A stretch of 38,049 nt of DNA from RGIG7213 sp045544195 (lineage in GTDB: Bacteria > Bacillota > Clostridia > Oscillospirales > CAG-272), in NCBI GenBank assembly GCA_045544195.1, contig JAZPYO010000051.1:1-38049 (forward strand), read 5' to 3'. Position numbers and translations under genes: made by a program. Shown in pieces: positions 32,386-38,049 of the stretch (within the stretch, counting starts at the first letter, position 1; each line of letters begins with the position of its first letter). The notes under the pieces were generated by a model. The model worked only from the letters and a program-made list of their open reading frames with translations. It ran no database searches and had not been told where the DNA came from.

Positions 32386-32916
32386 ATGGAATATACAGTT
32401 ATCAGAAGCGACAGAAAAACAGTTTCCTTGCAGGTGAAAAACGGTTGCGTTACAGTCAAAGCACCGCTATATATCAGCAATGAAGATATAGAAAATTTCG
32501 TACAGAGTCATATTGAATGGATAAATAAACGCCTTGAAAGTATACCTGCACCTTGCGAGAAGCTGACTTATGAGGAAATAAAGCGCCTTGCCGATAGGGC
32601 GTGTCAGGTAATTCCCGAAAAGGTGGAGCATTACGCAAAAGCGATCGGCGTGACATATGGCAAAATAACGGTGAGAAATCAAAAAAGCCGCTGGGGAAGC
32701 TGCAGCAGTAAAGGAAATCTGAGCTTTAACTGTCTTCTGATGCTTGCGCCTGATGAGGTACTTGATGCTGTTATTGTACACGAGCTTTGCCACAGAAAAG
32801 AAATGAACCATTCCAAACGGTTTTATTTTCACGTGCTGAATACATATCCCGAGTATCATAAGTGGAACAAATGGCTTAAGGAAAACGGCCCTGCGCTGAT
32901 CGGAAGAATGTCATAA
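32386..32916 (+). CDS. YgjP-like metal-dependent hydrolase (DUF45, M48-type)
   Basis: A 176-residue protein of the YgjP/DUF45 zinc metallopeptidase-like family. The motif H132-E-L-C-H136 (HELCH) with N141-H142-S and a following F forms the metal-binding site, and SRWGSCSSKGNLSFN (101-115) is a strong family signature. Family members are described as metal-dependent hydrolases, some with proposed nucleotide roles; the substrate here is unknown. ATG 32386 follows the LOR stop by one base; translation is coupled. A terminator follows. Confidence 0.9.
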   Translation: MEYTVIRSDRKTVSLQVKNGCVTVKAPLYISNEDIENFVQSHIEWINKRLESIPAPCEKLTYEEIKRLADRACQVIPEKVEHYAKAIGVTYGKITVRNQKSRWGSCSSKGNLSFNCLLMLAPDEVLDAVIVHELCHRKEMNHSKRFYFHVLNTYPEYHKWNKWLKENGPALIGRMS

Positions 32917-32923
32917 ACAAAAC

Positions 32924-32955
32924 AAAAAAACGAGGTGTTAACACCTCGTTTTTTT
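32924..32955. terminator. Bidirectional terminator
   Basis: CGAGGTG (32931-32937) and CACCTCG (32942-32948) with loop TTAA are flanked by seven A and seven T. It would end the radical SAM operon and the minus-strand secreted-protein gene. Confidence 0.93.
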
Positions 32956-32973
32956 ATTTGCGTAAGCTATAAA

Positions 32974-33633
32974 TTACGCTCTTACCTTCTTTGAAACAAC
33001 AACGCCAGCCAAAGCGATCATTGCAGTTGCAGCTACAACTACGATGAATGCATCGCCTGTGTCAGGGCTGCCTTCGTTGCCTGTTGAACCGGCTTCAAGG
33101 AATGTAACGGCAGAAATAACTACCTGAGTACCCCAAGGATTGTTAACGGACATCTTTGTTACGCCGTTGTAATCAACATCGGAAATGTCAAGAGTCATTG
33201 TTCTTGTAGCGCCCTTCCAAGAACCTGCGTTGCATACCATCTCGCCGTATGCGATCGCGGAATCAACAGCGTCCTGGTTAACAACATCAGCGTAGCCGAA
33301 GCATTTGTCGCCTGCTGTGAAACCGATGATGCATTTGCCTGCAGCATCTTCAAAGCACTGTGCGGGTGTTTTGTTGACGTCTGTTCTCATGTTGTCACCG
33401 TCATAGCTGTACTCGATAACAACGCTGTCATACTTCGAAAAATCAACTTCGCCTATCGACTTAACGTCAGAATAGTTGAACATAAAGATCTTCGAAGTGT
33501 AGCCTGCAGCTGTGAATTCAACAGCATCGCTGCAAGAAGCGATGTCTACTGCATAGTCAGCAGCGAATACGGAAACTGCAAGTGTGCTTACGATCATTAT
33601 GCAAACAATGATCATAGAAAGAGTCTTTTTCAT
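32974..33633 (-). CDS. Secreted protein with SPDTG sorting-like tail
   Basis: A 219-residue exported protein of unknown function. A signal peptide (1-24, cut near VFA-ADYA) precedes a body of about 160 residues, probably beta-rich. The C-terminus has Ser-Pro-Asp-Thr-Gly at about 189-193, then a hydrophobic helix (about 196-213) and a short basic tail (KKVRA). This is the layout of a sortase substrate, but Leu of LPxTG is Ser here. The start has AGGAGG 5 bases upstream, and the promoter is perfect consensus, so high expression is likely. No sortase is in the window. Confidence 0.8.
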   Translation of the reverse strand: MKKTLSMIIVCIMIVSTLAVSVFAADYAVDIASCSDAVEFTAAGYTSKIFMFNYSDVKSIGEVDFSKYDSVVIEYSYDGDNMRTDVNKTPAQCFEDAAGKCIIGFTAGDKCFGYADVVNQDAVDSAIAYGEMVCNAGSWKGATRTMTLDISDVDYNGVTKMSVNNPWGTQVVISAVTFLEAGSTGNEGSPDTGDAFIVVVAATAMIALAGVVVSKKVRA

Positions 33634-33679
33634 AACTTCCTCCTAAAATAAAATTTTTTCGGCAAAAATACCTAATAGT

Positions 33680-33708
33680 ATTATATAAAAAGAAAGTATA
33701 TTTGTCAA
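33680..33708 (-). promoter_or_regulatory. Consensus promoter of the secreted-protein gene
   Basis: On the minus strand TTGACA (33708-33703) and TATAAT (33685-33680) are perfect and 17 bases apart. The start would give a leader of about 40 bases. Confidence 0.88.
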
Positions 33709-33788
33709 TACCGAAAATGAATTTTTTTATAAATTTTCTTTCTTCTTTGCTTCTGTCTGAAAAAACGGATGATTTGATGCCATTGCAC

Positions 33789-33817
33789 TTGACAGTAGAA
33801 GATAATTATGTTAAAAT
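33789..33817 (+). promoter_or_regulatory. Promoter of the marR-ABC exporter operon
   Basis: TTGACA (33789-33794) and TAAAAT (33812-33817) are separated by 17 bases. The operator pair begins one base after the -10 box. Confidence 0.8.
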
Positions 33818-33818
33818 C

Positions 33819-33848
33819 GTTGCATATGCAACTGTTGCAAATGCAACT
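33819..33848. promoter_or_regulatory. Tandem palindromic MarR operators
   Basis: Two 15-base repeats lie end to end: GTTGCATATGCAACT (33819-33833) and GTTGCAAATGCAACT (33834-33848). The first contains a perfect 14-bp palindrome; the second differs by one central base. They cover the transcription start and end 15 bases before the marR ATG, the classic position for autorepression. Confidence 0.8.
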
Positions 33849-33863
33849 GTACAGGAGATAAAT

Positions 33864-34304
33864 ATGCAGAAATTTATGAAAACACTTAATAATATCAGCC
33901 GCAGCCAGTCAGTTTACAGGTCAGAAAGAATAAAAAGCGAAGGCTTATGCGGAGCGCATTTTTCCTTTGCCCTTGCAATATGTGCTCACCCCGGGTGTTC
34001 TCAGGAGGAGCTTGCACGGGAGCTTTGCCTTAATAAAAGCACGGTCACGCGGGCACTCGTTCATTTACAGAAGCACGGATATGTGACGAAAAAAATATGT
34101 GAAACCGATAAAAGACAGTTTTCGGTATATCCTACCGAAAAGCTGCTTTCTGTCATAGATGAGATAAAGGATACATCAATTCAGTGGATGCATCTTATTT
34201 CAGAGGGGATAACCGAGCAGGAAATGCAGGTGTTCTATTCTGTCCTCAGCAGAATGCAGGAAAAGGCAAAAATGATAATCAACGAAAGGACAGAAGAGCA
34301 ATGA
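33864..34304 (+). CDS. MarR family transcriptional regulator
   Basis: A 146-residue winged-helix regulator. The HTH is around 45-70 (SQEELARELCLNKSTVTRALVHLQKHGYV) and the wing around 75-90 with TDKRQFSVYPTEK. It would repress its own operon from the tandem sites just upstream, with ligand binding releasing it. ATG 33864 is supported by AGGAGA 6 bases before it; a longer frame from 33702 would run through the promoter and operators and is rejected. Its stop overlaps the first ABC gene (ATGA), so the regulator and exporter are co-translated. The ligand is unknown, likely a drug or toxic metabolite. Confidence 0.93.
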   Translation: MQKFMKTLNNISRSQSVYRSERIKSEGLCGAHFSFALAICAHPGCSQEELARELCLNKSTVTRALVHLQKHGYVTKKICETDKRQFSVYPTEKLLSVIDEIKDTSIQWMHLISEGITEQEMQVFYSVLSRMQEKAKMIINERTEEQ

Positions 34305-36019
34305 AGTGGATGATGTCTTACCTCGCTCCCTTGAAAAAAAGAATGACAGTAGGCTTTATTATAAAGGTCACGGCGACTGTAGCGGAGCTTATTATTCCTT
34401 TTTTACTTACGTACATACTCGAAAACGTAATAAATACGGAGAATATCAACGCAATTTTGCTTTACGGCGGCGTTATGGCACTGTGCGCGATAATTGCCTG
34501 CGTTTGCAATATCGTCGCAAACCGTATGGCAGCTAAGGTCACTATGATATTTTCTGCAAATATGCGGCGCGATCTGTTTTCTAAGACGTTGCAGCTTTCT
34601 GCAAGAGCAACTGACCGCTTTACTGTTCCGTCGCTTGAATCACGTATTACGTCAGATACTTATAATGTGCAGAATTTTATCGGCATGATGCAAAGAATGG
34701 GTGTCAGAGCACCGATCTTGCTTCTTGGCGGAATTGCGATTACTCTTGTGATGGACAGAAGACTTGCTCTTGTTATGATAGCTACGCTGCCGCTGATATT
34801 CATAGTGGTATACGGCATTTCACGTAAGGGTGTTCCGCTTTATGCGCAGGTGCAAAGATCGGTTGACGGAATGGTGCGTGTTGTACGTGAGGATGTACAG
34901 GGGATAAGAGTAATAAAAGCGCTTTCCAAAAACGATTACGAAAACAGGCGGTATGATAAGGTAAATAATGCTCTTTGCAAGGATGAAAGATATGCAGGAA
35001 CGATAATGGGTATAGTAAACCCTGTGATGACGATGCTTATGAATTTGGGCATAGTTGCCGTTGTTTTCGCGAGTGCATTTCTTGTTGCAGGGGGGCAGTC
35101 TTCGTCAGCCACGGTCATAGCGTTTATGCAGTATTTTACTTTGGTATCAATGGCTATGATGTCGCTGTCAAGAATGTTTGTGATGTATACAAAATGTGCC
35201 GCATCTGCCGACCGCATACAGCAGGTAATGCAATGTGAAAGCGAGCTTTCCAAAGTAGAGGATGACAAAAATGGAGATGAAGCCGTACATATTTCGTTTG
35301 AAAACGTATCGTTTTCGTATCTTGGCAAAAAACAGAATGTCAATAATGTTTCATTTTCGCTTAAAAGAGGGCAGAGTCTTGGAATAATCGGCGCAACGGG
35401 AAGCGGCAAATCAACGCTTATAAAGCTGCTTATGCGTTTTTATGATGTTGATTGCGGCATAATACGCATCAATGGCAAGGATGTAAGATCATACGAAACG
35501 AAGGAGCTTACAAAAATGCTCGGAGCTGTTTTGCAAAACGGATTTCTTTATGCTGATACGATAAGTGAAAATATAAAATTCGGACGTGATATATCAGATG
35601 AGGATATGATAAATGCATCGAAAATAGCTCAGGCTCACGATTTTATATCGTCCTTTCCTGGGGGATATTCTCATATGCTATCGTCAAAGGGAACAAACGT
35701 GTCGGGCGGTCAGCGTCAGCGTATCCTGATAGCGCGCGCAATAGCGTCAAGACCTGAAATACTTATTCTCGACGATTCGTCATCCGCCCTGGATTATAAG
35801 ACAGATGCAGCTTTAAGAGGCGCTTTGAGATCGTCTTTGCCGTCATGCACGACTATAACCGTTGCACAAAGGGTAAGCTCGGTAAAGGATTGCGACCTGA
35901 TACTCGTTATAGATAACGGAAATGTAATAGGTATGGGAAGCCATACACAGCTTATGGATTCCTGCGCTGAATATAAGGAAATAAGCGACTCGCAGATGGG
36001 AGGTGCTTTCGTTGACTGA
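34301..36019 (+). CDS. Heterodimeric ABC exporter, subunit with degenerate ATP site
   Basis: A 572-residue half-transporter: six-helix ABC membrane domain (about 1-310) plus ATPase (about 330-572). Walker A GATGSGKST is at 364-372 and signature VSGGQRQR at 467-474. Walker B ends LDD, with Asp492 in place of the catalytic Glu, and the H-loop has Gln523 (VAQR) instead of His. This is the degenerate-site half of a heterodimer of the BmrCD/LmrCD/TM287-288 type. The ATG overlaps the marR stop by 4 bases. Function would be drug or lipid export, regulated by the MarR protein. Confidence 0.92.
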   Translation: MKWMMSYLAPLKKRMTVGFIIKVTATVAELIIPFLLTYILENVINTENINAILLYGGVMALCAIIACVCNIVANRMAAKVTMIFSANMRRDLFSKTLQLSARATDRFTVPSLESRITSDTYNVQNFIGMMQRMGVRAPILLLGGIAITLVMDRRLALVMIATLPLIFIVVYGISRKGVPLYAQVQRSVDGMVRVVREDVQGIRVIKALSKNDYENRRYDKVNNALCKDERYAGTIMGIVNPVMTMLMNLGIVAVVFASAFLVAGGQSSSATVIAFMQYFTLVSMAMMSLSRMFVMYTKCAASADRIQQVMQCESELSKVEDDKNGDEAVHISFENVSFSYLGKKQNVNNVSFSLKRGQSLGIIGATGSGKSTLIKLLMRFYDVDCGIIRINGKDVRSYETKELTKMLGAVLQNGFLYADTISENIKFGRDISDEDMINASKIAQAHDFISSFPGGYSHMLSSKGTNVSGGQRQRILIARAIASRPEILILDDSSSALDYKTDAALRGALRSSLPSCTTITVAQRVSSVKDCDLILVIDNGNVIGMGSHTQLMDSCAEYKEISDSQMGGAFVD

Positions 36020-37808
36020 TAATATGGGTAATGTAAAAAAGAAAAGGAAAACGGGTATTTTTCTGCGTTTGAGTAAATATGTCATAGAGCTGTGGCCGCT
36101 TTTTATACCGGCTGTCCTGCTTACGCTGCTTTCAAACCAGCTTTCACTTATGGGGCCTAAATATTCAGGCGCGGCAATTGACGCAATAGAGCTTGAAGGC
36201 GGTGTTGATTTTGCATCTGTATGGGATAATGTTCTGAAAATGCTTTTATGCTATGTTGTTTCTGCGCTTCTTTCGTATATACTTGCGATAATTATGATAC
36301 ATTTGAGTCAGAAAATAGTATACAAAATGCGAAAGCAGGTGTTCGAAAAGCTCAATACATTACCTGTGGGCTATTTTGACACTAACGCCACAGGCGATAT
36401 AATAAGCCATCTTTCATACGATATAGATACGATAAACAGTACATTATCACACGATCTTATACAGGTTATGACAAGCGCGTATACCGTCATCGGCTCTCTT
36501 GTGTTTATGTGGCAGATATCAAAGCCTATGATACTGATATTTGTTTTGACTGTACCCGTTTCGATAATATTTACACGTTACAGATCTAAAAAGGTCCGTC
36601 CACTTTTCCGAGCAAGATCGAAAAAGTACGGCGAGCTTAACGGATATGCCGAGGAAATGCTTACGGGCGCACGCAGTATTTCAGCGTACGGAAGGCAGGA
36701 TGTAATATCATCACGCTTTGATGAACGCAATATCAGCGCCATGGATGCATTCTACAATGCTGAGTACAATGCAGCCTTGCTTTTTCCGACGATCAACCTT
36801 ATAAACAACATATCCTTGACGCTTGTTGCAATATTCGGAGGTATACTGTATATGCTCTCGCAGAACGGAACATTTCTTGAGGGGACGGTGTTTTTTATCT
36901 CCCTTGGCGGAGTTGCGCAGTTTGTGCAGTATTCCAGAAAATTCGCAGGCCCTATAAATGAGTTTTCAAACATTATCCACGAATTTCAATCAGCTTTTTC
37001 TGCCGCTGAGCGTGTATTCAGAATAATTGACGAGGAGCCTGAAAAGAAAGACAGAGAAAATGCAACAGCGCTTGAAAATGTCAAGGGTAATGTGGATATT
37101 GACAATGTGACATTCGGATATACTGACGATAAGATAATTCTGTCAGATGTAACGGTGAAGGCGGAAAGAGGAAAGACTGTCGCCATAGTCGGCCCCACGG
37201 GAGCAGGCAAGACAACGATCATAAATCTGCTTATGAGATTTTACGATCCGCAAAAGGGGCAGATAAGAATGGACGACATCCCCGCGCTTGATATAAAGCG
37301 ATCCTCTCTGCGTTCAGCGTATACGATGGTGTTGCAGGATACGTGGCTGTTTTACGGAACGATATACGATAACATCGTATACGGCAAGGAAAACGCAACA
37401 AGACAAGAGGTATACAATGCGGCAAAAAGTGCAAGGATAGATGAATATATAGAGAGCTTGCCCGACGGATACGATACTGTCCTGTCTGATGACGGAGTGA
37501 ATATTTCAAAGGGACAAAAACAGTTAATAACGATAGCCCGCGCTTTTTTATCAGATGCTCCGATGCTTATACTTGATGAGGCAACGTCAAATGTTGACTC
37601 GCGGACGGAAATGCAGATTCAGCAGGCTATGAACGAGCTTATGAAAAACAAAACGTGCTTTATCATCGCACACCGTCTTTCAACTATTCAGAACGCTGAC
37701 GTGATCTTAGTCGTAAAGGACGGAAAAATATCAGAGCAGGGCACGCACACAGAGCTTCTTGAAAAGGGCGGTTTTTACAGTACGCTGTATAATTCTCAGT
37801 TCAAATGA
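36012..37808 (+). CDS. Heterodimeric ABC exporter, subunit with catalytic ATP site
   Basis: A 598-residue half-transporter with six helices (about 30-330) and an ATPase. Walker A GPTGAGKTT is at 394-402, Walker B ends LDE with catalytic Glu523, and the H-loop has His554 (IIAHRLS). The signature is ISKGQ (498-502) instead of LSGGQ. This complements the first subunit: the consensus site is Walker A/B of this protein plus VSGGQ of the partner. The start is TTG at 36012 with GGGAGG 6-8 bases upstream, overlapping the first subunit's stop by 8 bases; alternatives lack a site. Confidence 0.92.
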   Translation: MTDNMGNVKKKRKTGIFLRLSKYVIELWPLFIPAVLLTLLSNQLSLMGPKYSGAAIDAIELEGGVDFASVWDNVLKMLLCYVVSALLSYILAIIMIHLSQKIVYKMRKQVFEKLNTLPVGYFDTNATGDIISHLSYDIDTINSTLSHDLIQVMTSAYTVIGSLVFMWQISKPMILIFVLTVPVSIIFTRYRSKKVRPLFRARSKKYGELNGYAEEMLTGARSISAYGRQDVISSRFDERNISAMDAFYNAEYNAALLFPTINLINNISLTLVAIFGGILYMLSQNGTFLEGTVFFISLGGVAQFVQYSRKFAGPINEFSNIIHEFQSAFSAAERVFRIIDEEPEKKDRENATALENVKGNVDIDNVTFGYTDDKIILSDVTVKAERGKTVAIVGPTGAGKTTIINLLMRFYDPQKGQIRMDDIPALDIKRSSLRSAYTMVLQDTWLFYGTIYDNIVYGKENATRQEVYNAAKSARIDEYIESLPDGYDTVLSDDGVNISKGQKQLITIARAFLSDAPMLILDEATSNVDSRTEMQIQQAMNELMKNKTCFIIAHRLSTIQNADVILVVKDGKISEQGTHTELLEKGGFYSTLYNSQFK

Positions 37809-37840
37809 TACGATAAACAAAAAAACTGACATTATTATGT

Positions 37841-38049
37841 GTGATGTCCTTAACGGACAAATCACGCATCGAGATAAATCCCTGACGGGATTTTCGATAT
37901 GTTGCCATCGCAACTCGATATGCCTACGGCTCGATATGTTTGCTCCGCAAACGAGGGATTTATCTCATATCGAATTGGCGCGAAGCGACAATATATCGAG
38001 CTTGAACGAAGTGAAAGCATATCGAGTCAACGAAGTTGACATATCGACA
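37841..38049. repeat. Array of short hairpins with CATATCGAG-type spacers, open at window end
   Basis: After the ABC operon the sequence becomes a dense set of small inverted repeats. A 13-bp pair GAGATAAATCCCT (37871-37883) and AGGGATTTATCTC (37954-37966) encloses GTTGC..GCAAC (37901-37914), GCC..GGC (37922-37930) and GTTTGC..GCAAAC (37938-37952). After it come AT-spacer hairpins including GTCAAC-GAA-GTTGAC (38026-38040). TCGATATG occurs three times before 37940, and its complement CATATCGA three times after 37965. No coding frame is plausible. It has the look of a non-coding repeat or MITE-like element and is cut by the window edge. Confidence 0.75.

Noticed and set aside
33702..33863. Longer N-terminal extension of the MarR gene
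   Set aside because: It covers the promoter and both operators; the ATG at 33864 has a good ribosome site and gives the normal family length.
37841..38049. Possible CRISPR array at the window end
   Set aside because: Spacings are irregular, the repeated unit is only 8-9 bases and reverses orientation, and the segments between are themselves palindromes, unlike unique spacers.

Overview
The window reads as the chromosome of a low-to-mid-GC Gram-positive anaerobe of the class Clostridia, probably an Oscillospiraceae/Ruminococcaceae-type gut bacterium. This is inferred from strong AGGAGG-like ribosome sites, near-consensus sigma-A promoters, frequent GTG and TTG starts, a pgk-tpiA pair, a glycine riboswitch, an intracellular GH29 fucosidase and a sorting-signal-like surface protein. 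Species cannot be fixed from the sequence alone. No rRNA, tRNA or CRISPR array was recognised.

Left end (1-1980): the edge of an integrated element, with a truncated ParA-type ATPase gene on the minus strand and a complete tyrosine recombinase on the plus strand. The 3' flank of the recombinase holds clustered GGGTAC/GTACCC repeats and a strong terminator. Chromosomal-looking genes then follow: a glycerophosphodiesterase and a PMCA-like Ca2+ P-type ATPase (both minus). Divergent from them is an operon for a tandem DHHW/SGNH-like exported protein, a YitT membrane protein and a GHL10-type glycosidase (5474-9732).

Middle (9645-18670): a minus-strand operon for an ECF sigma factor, a small membrane protein and a zinc-ribbon membrane protein. 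Next is a minus-strand operon for a pyridoxal/pyridoxamine kinase, an isochorismatase-like hydrolase and a hemolysin-III-like membrane protein. Then come pgk, tpiA and a DUF5722-like exported protein in one tight unit, and rpsT with its own promoter, structured leader and terminator.

Transport block (18670-28175): two overlapping MacB/BceAB-like ABC genes, each an ATPase-permease fusion, behind a palindrome that overlaps a promoter; a GH29 fucosidase; an alanine/glycine:cation symporter under a glycine riboswitch; and an EamA-type transporter.

Most novel segment (28422-32955): an operon encoding a membrane-anchored exported protein, an HPr-kinase-like ATPase, a radical SAM/SPASM enzyme and a PqqD-like protein, followed by a MazG-like pyrophosphohydrolase, a LURP-one-related protein and a YgjP-type metalloprotein. 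The radical SAM plus PqqD pair is the signature of a peptide- or protein-modifying (RiPP-like) pathway, but no classical precursor is evident. A terminator hairpin lies just before the first gene.

Right end (32970-38049): a secreted protein with an SPDTG sorting-like tail, then a MarR regulator with tandem palindromic operators controlling a heterodimeric ABC exporter whose degenerate and consensus ATP sites can be assigned from the sequence. The last ~210 bases are a dense array of short hairpins separated by a CATATCGAG-type spacer that reverses orientation midway and runs off the window.
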